DNA from: Flavobacterium sp. 90
GTDB lineage: Bacteria; Bacteroidota; Bacteroidia; Flavobacteriales; Flavobacteriaceae
Assembly: GCF_004339525.1 (NCBI RefSeq)
Contig: NZ_SMGE01000001.1
Location: 3,100,001-3,164,000, forward strand
Reading direction: 5' to 3'
Length of the DNA: 64,000 bases
The notes beneath the pieces were generated by a model. The model saw only the letters and a program-made list of their open reading frames with translations. It had not been told where the DNA came from and searched no databases. Made by a program: the position numbers and the translations under genes. How positions within the stretch are numbered: the first letter of the stretch is position 1; each line of letters starts with the position of its first letter. Positions 42,202-51,923 of the stretch are shown piece by piece.

Positions 42202-43980
42202 ATGTCATTATCACAAATTCTTACTCCTTCTATACAAAAAGCAATACAAGCATTATTTGATGTTACTGTTGATAAAATCGAATTTCAAACTACCCGAAAA
42301 GAGTTTGAAGGCGATATAACAATGGTGATTTTTCCTTTGCTAAAAGTTATCAAAAGCAATCCTGTGGAATTAGGAAATAAAATAGGAAATTATTTAGTAG
42401 ATAATCTTCCTGAAGTAGCACGTTTTAATGTTGTTTCGGGATTTTTGAATATTGTAATTTCGGATAGTTATTATCTAAATTTCTTTAATGAAATCAGAGA
42501 GAATAATAAGTTTGGATATGTAAATCCAAACCCGGAGGATAAAGCAATAATGGTCGAATATTCTTCGCCAAATACTAATAAGCCTTTGCATTTAGGTCAC
42601 GTTCGTAACAATTTGTTAGGATATTCTGTGGCGGAAATTATTAAAGCTTCAGGGAAAAAAGTATATAAAACTCAAATTATAAACGATCGTGGAATTCATA
42701 TTTGTAAATCAATGCTGGCTTGGCAGAAATTTGGAAATGGTGAAACTCCTCAAAGTTCAAATTTAAAAGGAGATAAACTGGTTGGTAAATATTATGTTGA
42801 ATTTGATAAAGCTTATAAAGCCGAAATCAATCAATTAATAGAAACCGGTAAAACCGAAGAAGAAGCAAAAAAACAAGCTCCGATTATTGTTGAAGCTCAG
42901 GAAATGCTGCAAAAATGGGAAGCTGGAGATGAAGAAGTAATTGCGCTTTGGAAAATGATGAACCAATGGGTTTATGATGGTTTTGCAGTAACATATACTA
43001 ATCTTGGAGTTAACTTTGATAAATATTATTATGAAAGTAATACTTATTTATTAGGAAAAGATGTAGTTCAGGTTGGACTTGATAAAGGAGTTTTCGAAAA
43101 AGATCCTGATGGTTCAGTTTGGATTGATTTGACAGATGAAGGTTTAGATCGTAAAATCGTATTACGTTCAGATGGAACAGCGGTTTATATGACGCAAGAT
43201 ATCGGAACTGCAATTCAGCGTGTTAAAGATATGCCAGATGTTGGAGGAATGGTTTACACAGTTGGAAACGAGCAAGATCATCACTTTAAAGTTTTATTCT
43301 TAATCTTGAAAAAATTAGGTTTTGATTGGGCTTCAACTCTATATCATTTGTCTTACGGAATGGTTGATTTACCTTCTGGGAAAATGAAAAGCCGTGAAGG
43401 AACTGTTGTAGATGCAGATGATTTGATGCAGGATATGACAGATACAGCCAAACAAATTTCAGAAGATTTAGGTAAACTGGACAGTTATTCTGCCGAGGAA
43501 AAAGCGAAGTTGTACAAAACAATTGGTTTGGGAGCATTGAAATATTACATTTTAAAAATAGATCCTAAAAAACGTATTTTATTTAATCCTGAAGAATCTG
43601 TTGATTTCGCTGGAAATACGGGGCCTTTTATACAATATACTTACGCAAGAATTCAATCTATTATCCGTAAGGCCGATTTCGATTTTTCAGCTAAAAGCGA
43701 CATTCAGGAATTACACGAAAAAGAAAAAGAACTGGTAAAACAAATTGAACTTTTCCCTGAAGTTATTCAAAATGCAGCTCAAAATCATAGTCCTGCTTTA
43801 ATTGCGAACTACACATATGATTTGGTAAAAGAATATAATTCATTTTATCAATCGGTTCATATATTAGGTGAAGTTGATTTGACAAAAAAAATATTCAGAG
43901 TTCAGCTTTCGCAAAAAGTAGCCGAAGTTATAAAATCTGCGTTTACTTTATTAGGAATCGAAGTTCCGGAAAGAATGTAA
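42202..43980 (+). CDS. argS: Arginine--tRNA ligase
   Basis: The 592-residue class I synthetase has an N-terminal Arg-tRNA-specific additional domain, the HIGH-type box HLGH (about residues 129-132) in NTNKPLHLGHVRNN, and the KMSKS-type box KMKSREGT (about 394). A DALR anticodon-binding domain ends VPERM. It attaches arginine to tRNA-Arg in the cytosol. It has its own promoter and a terminator behind. Length is usual for Bacteroidota ArgRS. Confidence 0.95.
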   Translation: MSLSQILTPSIQKAIQALFDVTVDKIEFQTTRKEFEGDITMVIFPLLKVIKSNPVELGNKIGNYLVDNLPEVARFNVVSGFLNIVISDSYYLNFFNEIRENNKFGYVNPNPEDKAIMVEYSSPNTNKPLHLGHVRNNLLGYSVAEIIKASGKKVYKTQIINDRGIHICKSMLAWQKFGNGETPQSSNLKGDKLVGKYYVEFDKAYKAEINQLIETGKTEEEAKKQAPIIVEAQEMLQKWEAGDEEVIALWKMMNQWVYDGFAVTYTNLGVNFDKYYYESNTYLLGKDVVQVGLDKGVFEKDPDGSVWIDLTDEGLDRKIVLRSDGTAVYMTQDIGTAIQRVKDMPDVGGMVYTVGNEQDHHFKVLFLILKKLGFDWASTLYHLSYGMVDLPSGKMKSREGTVVDADDLMQDMTDTAKQISEDLGKLDSYSAEEKAKLYKTIGLGALKYYILKIDPKKRILFNPEESVDFAGNTGPFIQYTYARIQSIIRKADFDFSAKSDIQELHEKEKELVKQIELFPEVIQNAAQNHSPALIANYTYDLVKEYNSFYQSVHILGEVDLTKKIFRVQLSQKVAEVIKSAFTLLGIEVPERM

Positions 43981-44002
43981 AAGTTTTAGTATTTAAATAT
44001 AT

Positions 44003-44036
44003 GAAGCCAATAGTTTTTTAACTATTGGCTTTTTTT
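44003..44036 (+). terminator. argS terminator
   Basis: AAGCCAATAGTT pairs with AACTATTGGCTT (44020-44031), followed by a T-run. Confidence 0.8.
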
Positions 44037-44198
44037 ATTGCTTTTAAAACTTATGGTGTCAGATTATAGTGTTATTATGTAATACTTTTACGACAAGTTT
44101 TCATAGGTTAATAATTAGTAAAACATCTCCTTATGTTTATTTTTAGTTATTTTAAATTAGTAAACTTTAATAAGAAAATAAAATAAGGAATCAACAAT

Positions 44199-44232
44199 TA
44201 AACCGTTTAAACTTGATTTAGACGGTTTTTTT
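44199..44232 (+). terminator. Orphan hairpin upstream of the RHS locus
   Basis: AAACCGTTTAAA (44200-44211) pairs with TTTAGACGGTTT (44217-44228), then a T-run. No gene ends here: the gap 43981-44388 holds no coding sequence that I can support. A similar AAACCG...CGGTTT hairpin stands at the other end of the locus (52649-52678). Confidence 0.6.
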
Positions 44233-44353
44233 ATGCCTTGCCTTATTCGGAAGAACGAAAAGAATGAAATTCTATTGGTAGTTTCCGTTTAAAATAATTA
44301 ACCTCATATTATTTTATTTAACATTTTATTCTGTAAGAATTAAATTATAAACA

Positions 44354-44361
44354 TATATTTG
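44354..44361 (+). promoter_or_regulatory. -7 element of the RHS locus
   Basis: TATATTTG matches TAnnTTTG. Transcription would begin near 44366-44370, which favours translation from the ATG at 44389 over the in-frame ATG at 44368. Confidence 0.55.
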
Positions 44362-44388
44362 TAAGAAATGTATTTAATTTTAAGCCTT

Positions 44389-44835
44389 ATGAGTAAATAT
44401 CTACCAGTTTTTGTCTTATTATTCTGTTTTTCTGTAAAAGCACAAACCAAACTTACTTTCGATTATGATGCAGCAGGAAATCAAACCAATAGAACCTTGT
44501 GCATTACCTGTGTCTTAAAATCTGCAAAACAGGTCAAAGAAGTTGAAGCAATTGTACAGGATGATTTATTGAAATTTTCTCCGGATGATGTCATTTCTTA
44601 TTATCCAAATCCTGTAAAAGAAGAATTGTATTTGCAATGGCAGCTTGCCAATGATAATTATGTGACTTCTGTTTATGTCTATTCTATAACAGGACAGGTT
44701 TTACAAACCTATCAAACCAATAGCGGTTCAAACAACTTAAATATCCCTTTTCAGCAATATTCGACTGGTGTTTATCTGGTATTACTTTCGTACAAAGACG
44801 GGGGCGAGAAATCTATTAAAATCATTAAAAAATAA
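44389..44835 (+). CDS. Small T9SS-sorted protein with a YD peptide
   Basis: The protein (148 residues) has a signal peptide MSKYLPVFVLLFCFSVKAQ, then LTFDYDAAGNQTNRTLC, a single RHS/YD-type motif, and a short charged linker. It closes with a type A T9SS sorting domain: YYPNPVKEELYL, VYVYSITGQVL, IPFQQYSTGVYLVLLSYKDG, SIKIIKK. It is predicted to be exported by Sec then the T9SS and attached at the surface. Two Cys (CITC) follow the YD motif. It lies 5 bp before the 2353-residue RHS gene, so they form one operon. A longer start at 44368 is possible. Confidence 0.8.
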   Translation: MSKYLPVFVLLFCFSVKAQTKLTFDYDAAGNQTNRTLCITCVLKSAKQVKEVEAIVQDDLLKFSPDDVISYYPNPVKEELYLQWQLANDNYVTSVYVYSITGQVLQTYQTNSGSNNLNIPFQQYSTGVYLVLLSYKDGGEKSIKIIKK

Positions 44836-44840
44836 AAGCT

Positions 44841-47800
44841 ATGAAGAATATATATTTAACCCTTGTTTTTTTATTGTTTAGTTTTTTGGTTTCTGGACAG
44901 TCAGCAGAAGTCGGTGTTACAGAAGGTCAATTGTCTGTTTCCTTGTCTGGAGGTGCAAATTATATAATTCCTATTGCTGTACCTCCGGGAATCAATGGAA
45001 TAGTGCCACAGATAAGTTTGGGGTATAATAGTCAGGGCGGAAATGGTACAGCAGGGTATGGCTGGAATATTTCGGGTGTCTCAGCAATTTCCAGAATTCC
45101 TGCGACTAAATTTCATGATGGAATAATTGATGGAGTAGATTTCAATAGTTTAGACCGTTTCGCACTAGATGGACAAAGATTGATAGTGAAAAACGGAACA
45201 AATGGAATTTACGGGGCAGACAAAACTGTTTATGAAACCGAAAGCTTCTCAAACGTAAAGATAACATCTTTTGGTGTAAACCCAATAGGAGCAAAGTATG
45301 GTCCGTCATATTTTTTAGTTGAGTATCCGGATGGTTCAAAAGCATATTATGGTAACTCAGCAGATTCACGTTCTGCAACAGACTGGGCGATTGTTTATTG
45401 GGAAAATCCACAAGGAATAAGAATCAGTTATGCTTATTCTTTGGCTAATAATACGCTGGATATAACTACTATAAAATATGGTAGTATCACGACTCAAACA
45501 CCAATCAACGAGATTAAGTTTAAATACGGTACTAAAAAGCGTGGTGAACAAGCCTATGTAGGAGGCTCGAGTATTACTAGAAATACATTGCTTAAAGAAA
45601 TTAATATAGTTGGGAACGGTATAGGTTTTAGAAATTATATTTTGAAACAAGAAGAGACTTCTTTAGGGTATGACCGTCTAATTAGTATTACAGAAAAAAA
45701 TGGCGATAATTCTAAGAGTTATAATCCTACTACATTTAGTTATGATACTACTGTTAGTGACGTTCCTATGATAATCAATAATCCTGCGACAATTGGCATG
45801 TCAGGAGTTAATTCAGTAAATACAGACTATATATCCGGTGATTTTAATGATGATGGAAAAACAGATTTTATTTTGTTTTCAAAGACCGGATTAAAAAACA
45901 GCTTCACACTTTATTCAAGTTTAGTACCAGGACAACTTAGTAATGGCAGGACAGAAAATGTAGACAGCTTTGATGGTATTTTTCCTGCTGCCTTTTTAAG
46001 TTTAGATAATAAAATGCTGCCTCAAGGTTGGATGATTGTAAAAAAGAACGCTACTAATTACACTTTTTCATTATATGGAGGAGGATCAACTTCATCTACT
46101 TCTAAACATTATGAAAGAATTGTAAATTTTCCTTTAGATGTATATGATGAAGTTTGTAATTCTACTTGTAAAATTGTAAGCAGCTCTCAATCAGTATATC
46201 CTAAAAAAATAATATCAGGTGATTTTAATGGAGATGGCTTGACAGATGTAATTGCCATTGATTTAGGTACAAGTAGTATGAGTTATTGCGGAGATGATGG
46301 GATAAAACGTTGTGTAACGCAATCTGACACAATGACTTTGAAAAATGTATATTTTGTGGATTTAAAACGTGATAAAACAAGTGATTTTTTAACTCATTCA
46401 GGCAAATTAGCAATTATGTTAAATGATCTTTCTAAAATTGAGGTCATTGATTTTAATGGTGATGGAAAGTCAGACTTTATTATTTTCGATCCGGGTTCTG
46501 TAAGGGTTTATACTTTAGATAATGCGAATAAATTGGTTTTACTATATAAAAGTGCAATCAGTGATTCGGGTATTGTTCTGGACAAACCAATCTTGATGGG
46601 GGATTTCAATGGAGACGGAAAAACGGATTTTGTAATACCTCAAACTGATAATGTAGACAGTTGGAATTTTTATTTCTCAACGGGGACAGTTTTTAATAAA
46701 GTAAATACTGCAATTGGTGTCGCATACTATACTTCATATGCAGGGTATTTTGGTGTTGTTGGTTTTCCTACAACTACATATAGCATAAACGAAGGAACTT
46801 TTATTGCGAACGATTTTAACGGAGATGGAAAAACAGACATTTTGTATCAGCAGAATCTTACCGTAGAATATATTATGGGTGATAAGAATATGTATGCAAG
46901 AAAAGGAGAGTCACAAGTTACCAAATTAGTTCTGCTTGAAAATATATCATCTACAGGCAATGCTATTAGCTTTAATCTACTCAATAAGCATTCGCAGCTT
47001 GCTGGAGTAAAAAGATTTCCAATTTCAATTTTCACAAATCACAACAAGATAAACCAAAATTTAGAATATAGTTTAATTAGTGATAATGCTATAATCTCTT
47101 TTAATAGCCCAAAGGATAATAGAGTAGATGTGTTATTAAAAACAATTACAAATGGCAATGGCGTTAAGGAAACAATAACGTACAAACCTTTACAACAAGA
47201 TCCTTATGAGCCTATATATACACCAACTATTTTTACGGAAACCTATCCTAATATTGATATTATAGTGGCTTCAGGAGTTAAAATTGTTTCATTTCTTGAG
47301 AAACAAAGTAAAGATGTAAATAAAAAACAACAATTCTTATATGCAGGAGCTGTTTCCAATACCGAAGGATTAGGGTTTTTAGGTTTTAGATCGACAGTAA
47401 GAACCAATTGGTACGATGATGACAATGAAGAAATTTCGACTATTTCAAAGAATGATATTACTTTAAGAGGTGCAAATACAGAAAATTACACTGTATTAGG
47501 ACTTGGTAGACCATTAATGCCAAACGCTACTCAAATACCATCAGCTAATTTCATAACGAAAACAATATTAAGCTACGAAAGTGAATTACTAAGTAATAAA
47601 GTTTTTAAACTTAAAAACACAATTACAAAACAATTTAATAGCTTAGATAATACAAGTTCGGAAAATTATATAGAGTTTGATGCTGATAACAATCCTTTAA
47701 AATCGAGGACCTATTTAAAAGAATCTGGAGCTACAATTCAAACAACGGTTTCAGATATTGCATATAATGTACCTACAGCTTCGCCTTATGTGATAGGAAG

Positions 47801-50800
47801 ACCTAAAAGTAAAAAACAAAGTGTTACAGTTTCTGGTGATGTAATGACATCTGAAGAATTGTATTCTTATCAGAACAGTTTATTAACTCAAATCAAGAAA
47901 AAAGGAACTAATACAGACTATATTATCGAAGATAACATTTATGATGTCTGTGGTAACATTACTAAAAAAACAATAACAGCATCAGGGCTTACTCCAAGAG
48001 TTACAAGTTATGAATATGATCCTTCAGGTCGATTTTTGACAAAAAGCACCGATATCGAAAAGTTGTCTACATCATTTGTTTATAATCCGGACAGTACATT
48101 AAAATCAGAAACAAATCCTTATGGATTAACAACTTCTTATTTATATGATTCATGGTTCAAGAAAACGACAACAACAGATTATCTGGGCAAAAAGAATAGT
48201 TATGCTTATATGCGTAGTGGTCAAAAAAACATCGTTACGACAACAGCAGATGATGGCAGTGCAAGTGAAGAAACATTTGACGATTTAGGACGAAAAGTAA
48301 AAGAAGGACGTAAAAACATAATGGGGGCTTTCTCTTATGTCGATTACTTGTACGATATTCAGAATCGTAATTATAAAGTAAGTGAACCGTATTTTGGATT
48401 AACAGGAACACAGTGGAATGAAACCAAGTATGATATTTATGGAAGGATAATTAAAAATATTGCTGCTACAGGAAAAACAACTGACATTACTTATTCTGGA
48501 TTATCAACAACGGTAAATGATGGCACAAAATCAAAAAAGTCAGTTAAAAATGCTATCGGAAATGTGGTGTCTATGACAGACACTCCGGGCGGTACAATAA
48601 AATATACCTATTTTGCCAATGGAAATTTAAAAGAATCTGACTATGCAGGCGTAAAAACCATGATTAAACAGGATGGTTGGGGTAGAAAAGTAGAATTAAA
48701 AGATTCATCTGCAGGTATCTATGGATATGATTATAATGCTTTTGGAGAAATAATAAGTACAACCACTCCTAACGGAACTACAACATATATATTAGATCCC
48801 GCAGTTGGTAAAGTAGCTCAAAAAACTATTAAGGGTATTAATACAGATTCAAAAACGACTTATTCGTATGATTCGTCAAGCAAGTTGTTGATTGGTATTG
48901 AATTTACCGATGTAGCAAACGGATCAAAGAAAACCCTTAATACAATTACTTACGACGATTCAAAAAGAATAAGTACGACGATAGAAGCAACACCTTATGC
49001 GACATTTACAAAAGAATTTAAATACGATGATTTTGGAAGAGTTTTTACTGAAACCTTTATTGCACAAGCAGGTGGGAAATCGAGTTCGAAAACTATTAAA
49101 AATAAGTATTTAAACGGATCGCACTGGCAAATTGTAGACAACAATACAGGTGCCATATTGTGGCAAACTAATACTGTGAATGCGAGAGGTCAGCTTACCA
49201 GTGCGCAAAACGGACCAACAACCGTAACAAATAATTATGATAGTTATGGTTTTGCTTCTGAGCTTAAATATGACAAAACCTCTGGAGCAACAAACATACT
49301 GACTTTAAATACTGCTTTTGATGCCAAAAAAGGAAATCTGACAAGCAGAACAAACAGTTTGTTTAATCGAAATGAAAGTTTTAAATACGATGCACAAGAT
49401 CGTCTGATAGAATTTACAAATGCAAAAGGTTTACAGGAAAAGCAAATTTATGATGATCAAGGCAGGATTACTGAAAATAGCTTAGGAACCTATACTTATT
49501 CAAAAGATAAACCATATCAAAACACAGCAATTGACCTTACTATTCAGGCATTGGATTATTACTCTAATAGCAGAAATAATAACAATAATAGTAATAATAA
49601 TGAGGAGATTTTTTATGCAGATATGGAAAATAAAACCGGATGGTCTATGCTTCCACAAGCTCTGCAATGCATATCATTTGATAATACGAAAACTCATACA
49701 GGTAATAATTCTATTAAAATAAGCACTACACCTATAGATAGGGTAAGCCATGTGCTATCAGATATAGCACTTGATATTAATAATACAATAAATATTGAGT
49801 ACACGTTTTCAGGTTGGGTATATAGTGATAGTCCAACTGCAGAGTTAACTTTGCTTGGTTACAAAGGAACCAGTACGGGGTATAATTATGCATTTGTAGA
49901 TCGTGTTGGTACTGGAACTTTAAATAAATGGACTTTTATAACGAAAACCATTCTTGTTCCGCCAGACACTAAAAGTCTGCGATTGCGAGTTGGAAATATA
50001 GGAAGTGGTAATGTTTGGTATGATGATGTGCAGATATATCGAGCAAATTATTATTCTACTAACGGAGATAATCATAATGTAGAAGTTTTTAATGATGGTA
50101 TGGAATATAGAACAGGATGGTCTATGCTTCCGCAAGCGTCACAATGTATATCATTTGATAATACAAAAGCATACACAGGAATTAATTCTATTAAAATAAG
50201 CACTACATCTGCAGACAGAGTAAGTCATGTATTGTCAGATATAGCACTTAAGGTTAATAATATAGTAAGTACCGAGTATACCTTTTCAGGTTGGGTATAT
50301 AGTGACAGCCCAACTGCAGAGTTAACTTTGTTTGGTTACAAAGGAACCAGTACGGGGTATAATTATGCATTTGTAGATCGTGTTGGTACTGGAGCTTTAA
50401 ACAAATGGACTTTTATAACAAAAACCATTCTTGTTCCTCCAGATACTAAAAGTCTACGATTGAGAGTTGGTAATGTTGGAAGCGGTAATGTGTGGTATGA
50501 TGATATACAGGTATATAAAAAAGATAATATTGGAAGCGATAATACATCACAAAATATAACATATAATACTTTTAAAAGTCCTGTAGAAATTACAGAAGCT
50601 GGTGTAGACAAAATAAGCTTTATTTATAACGATGGCAACGATCGTAGTGCCATGTTTTATGGAGGTTTACAAGATGAAAAATTAGACAGACCGTTACGAA
50701 AATACTATTCTGCTGATGGCAGTATGGAGATTAAAGAAAACAAAACAACAAAGACATTTGAGTTTATTACTTATATTGGTGGAGACGGATACTCTGCACC

Positions 50801-51902
50801 AATCGTAGTAAAAAGTAACGGAACAACACAAGATTATTTATATTTACAACGAGATTATCAAGGCTCTATAGTAGCGATAACAAATCAGGTAGGAGCAGTT
50901 GTAGAGAAACGTTCGTTTGATGCCTGGGGAGCCATTGTCATTGTGCAAGATGGTGCCGGGAATATACTTGCTGGATTAACGATCTTAGACCGTGGGTACA
51001 CAGGTCATGAACATTTGCAAAGTGTAGGACTCATAAATATGAATGGTCGTATTTATGATTCTAAACTGCATCGTTTTTTACAGCCGGATAATTTTGTGCA
51101 GGATCCTTTTAATGCCCAGAATTTTAATCGTTATGGTTATTGTTGGAATAATCCTTTAAAATATACTGATCAAAGTGGAGAGTTTATTCCTTTAGTTATA
51201 GTTGGAATAATTGTGGTTAGTGCCGCAATAAATGTATATAATAATTGGGATAATATTACTGGAGGAACTGGTAAATTTTCAGATATTAAATGGGATAAAT
51301 TTACTGGTTATACAGTGTCAGGAGCAGCTTCTGGGGCATTAACAGTTTATGGCGGTCCTTATGGTGTAGTTATAGGGGCAGGAGTACAATCGTTTATGAA
51401 TTCAGCCATTAAAGGAGAAAGTATGCAGCAAACAGTATTAAATACAATGGGAGGAGTTGCAGGGGGATTTGTAACACGAGGTATTGGATTAAGCTTTGAT
51501 GTTAATTTCACTAATGGACTAATAGGAGGTAATAGTATGTTTAATTCAATTATATCAGGTGCTACTAGAGAGGTATTTGCTAATGTTGGAGGGAATGTTA
51601 CATATGATCTAATTAGTACAGAATTTAAAAATCCTGATAAAAGTTTTAAAGGAGCTTTAGACCCAGTGAATTTAGGCCTTAGTGCTGTTGGTGGAGGACT
51701 AACAGGATTAAATCGATTTGTGGTACAACCATCATATATATCCCAAACACAATCCCCGTTAATAAATTCTTTAGAGTTAAGACCAATAACACCTTTTAAT
51801 GTAAACCCAAATCTTGTTATTCCTAATTATATTATACCAGCAAGAAATGTGATTCCACCTTCGTTTTATGTTCCTAAGCTTAAACCACAATTTAAAGGAT
51901 AA
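44841..51902 (+). CDS. Giant SpvB/FG-GAP/RHS-repeat polymorphic-toxin-like protein
   Basis: The 2353-residue protein starts with a signal peptide (MKNIYLTLVFLLFSFLVSGQ). Next is an SpvB-like domain (about 25-330: GGANYIIPIAVPPGINGIVPQISLGYNS), then five FG-GAP/VCBS-type DxNxDGxxD loops near residues 334, 461, 537, 588 and 658. YD repeats run from about 1050 to 1560. A poly-Asn linker and two near-identical 159-residue modules occupy 1588-1893. The RHS core lies at about 2000-2112 (DYQGSIVAITN, LDRGYTGHEHLQ, MNGRIYD, RYGYCWNNPL). An unassigned C-terminal region of about 240 residues follows DQSGEF. RHS proteins encapsulate and deliver C-terminal toxins. No T9SS sorting domain is visible. Confidence 0.88.
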   Translation: MKNIYLTLVFLLFSFLVSGQSAEVGVTEGQLSVSLSGGANYIIPIAVPPGINGIVPQISLGYNSQGGNGTAGYGWNISGVSAISRIPATKFHDGIIDGVDFNSLDRFALDGQRLIVKNGTNGIYGADKTVYETESFSNVKITSFGVNPIGAKYGPSYFLVEYPDGSKAYYGNSADSRSATDWAIVYWENPQGIRISYAYSLANNTLDITTIKYGSITTQTPINEIKFKYGTKKRGEQAYVGGSSITRNTLLKEINIVGNGIGFRNYILKQEETSLGYDRLISITEKNGDNSKSYNPTTFSYDTTVSDVPMIINNPATIGMSGVNSVNTDYISGDFNDDGKTDFILFSKTGLKNSFTLYSSLVPGQLSNGRTENVDSFDGIFPAAFLSLDNKMLPQGWMIVKKNATNYTFSLYGGGSTSSTSKHYERIVNFPLDVYDEVCNSTCKIVSSSQSVYPKKIISGDFNGDGLTDVIAIDLGTSSMSYCGDDGIKRCVTQSDTMTLKNVYFVDLKRDKTSDFLTHSGKLAIMLNDLSKIEVIDFNGDGKSDFIIFDPGSVRVYTLDNANKLVLLYKSAISDSGIVLDKPILMGDFNGDGKTDFVIPQTDNVDSWNFYFSTGTVFNKVNTAIGVAYYTSYAGYFGVVGFPTTTYSINEGTFIANDFNGDGKTDILYQQNLTVEYIMGDKNMYARKGESQVTKLVLLENISSTGNAISFNLLNKHSQLAGVKRFPISIFTNHNKINQNLEYSLISDNAIISFNSPKDNRVDVLLKTITNGNGVKETITYKPLQQDPYEPIYTPTIFTETYPNIDIIVASGVKIVSFLEKQSKDVNKKQQFLYAGAVSNTEGLGFLGFRSTVRTNWYDDDNEEISTISKNDITLRGANTENYTVLGLGRPLMPNATQIPSANFITKTILSYESELLSNKVFKLKNTITKQFNSLDNTSSENYIEFDADNNPLKSRTYLKESGATIQTTVSDIAYNVPTASPYVIGRPKSKKQSVTVSGDVMTSEELYSYQNSLLTQIKKKGTNTDYIIEDNIYDVCGNITKKTITASGLTPRVTSYEYDPSGRFLTKSTDIEKLSTSFVYNPDSTLKSETNPYGLTTSYLYDSWFKKTTTTDYLGKKNSYAYMRSGQKNIVTTTADDGSASEETFDDLGRKVKEGRKNIMGAFSYVDYLYDIQNRNYKVSEPYFGLTGTQWNETKYDIYGRIIKNIAATGKTTDITYSGLSTTVNDGTKSKKSVKNAIGNVVSMTDTPGGTIKYTYFANGNLKESDYAGVKTMIKQDGWGRKVELKDSSAGIYGYDYNAFGEIISTTTPNGTTTYILDPAVGKVAQKTIKGINTDSKTTYSYDSSSKLLIGIEFTDVANGSKKTLNTITYDDSKRISTTIEATPYATFTKEFKYDDFGRVFTETFIAQAGGKSSSKTIKNKYLNGSHWQIVDNNTGAILWQTNTVNARGQLTSAQNGPTTVTNNYDSYGFASELKYDKTSGATNILTLNTAFDAKKGNLTSRTNSLFNRNESFKYDAQDRLIEFTNAKGLQEKQIYDDQGRITENSLGTYTYSKDKPYQNTAIDLTIQALDYYSNSRNNNNNSNNNEEIFYADMENKTGWSMLPQALQCISFDNTKTHTGNNSIKISTTPIDRVSHVLSDIALDINNTINIEYTFSGWVYSDSPTAELTLLGYKGTSTGYNYAFVDRVGTGTLNKWTFITKTILVPPDTKSLRLRVGNIGSGNVWYDDVQIYRANYYSTNGDNHNVEVFNDGMEYRTGWSMLPQASQCISFDNTKAYTGINSIKISTTSADRVSHVLSDIALKVNNIVSTEYTFSGWVYSDSPTAELTLFGYKGTSTGYNYAFVDRVGTGALNKWTFITKTILVPPDTKSLRLRVGNVGSGNVWYDDIQVYKKDNIGSDNTSQNITYNTFKSPVEITEAGVDKISFIYNDGNDRSAMFYGGLQDEKLDRPLRKYYSADGSMEIKENKTTKTFEFITYIGGDGYSAPIVVKSNGTTQDYLYLQRDYQGSIVAITNQVGAVVEKRSFDAWGAIVIVQDGAGNILAGLTILDRGYTGHEHLQSVGLINMNGRIYDSKLHRFLQPDNFVQDPFNAQNFNRYGYCWNNPLKYTDQSGEFIPLVIVGIIVVSAAINVYNNWDNITGGTGKFSDIKWDKFTGYTVSGAASGALTVYGGPYGVVIGAGVQSFMNSAIKGESMQQTVLNTMGGVAGGFVTRGIGLSFDVNFTNGLIGGNSMFNSIISGATREVFANVGGNVTYDLISTEFKNPDKSFKGALDPVNLGLSAVGGGLTGLNRFVVQPSYISQTQSPLINSLELRPITPFNVNPNLVIPNYIIPARNVIPPSFYVPKLKPQFKG
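49602..50517 (+). repeat. Tandem duplication of a 477 bp module inside the RHS gene
   Basis: Copies 49602-50040 and 50079-50517 are offset by 477 bp (159 codons). Both encode a lectin/CBM-like beta-sandwich: TGWSMLPQA, CISFDNTK, SIKISTT, TFSGWVYSDSPTAELTL, KSLRLRVGN, GNVWYDD. Runs of 50 bp or more are identical at the DNA level, so the duplication is recent. An AAT-rich microsatellite encoding NNNNNSNNN precedes copy 1. Confidence 0.9.
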
Positions 51903-51923
51903 CTTGTCTAAGAATTATTTATT

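Noticed and set aside
45142..45650. Minus-strand open frames inside the RHS gene
   Set aside because: They lie within a clear, continuous plus-strand domain protein and have no protein-like pattern (rich in L, S, N and H), so they are shadows.
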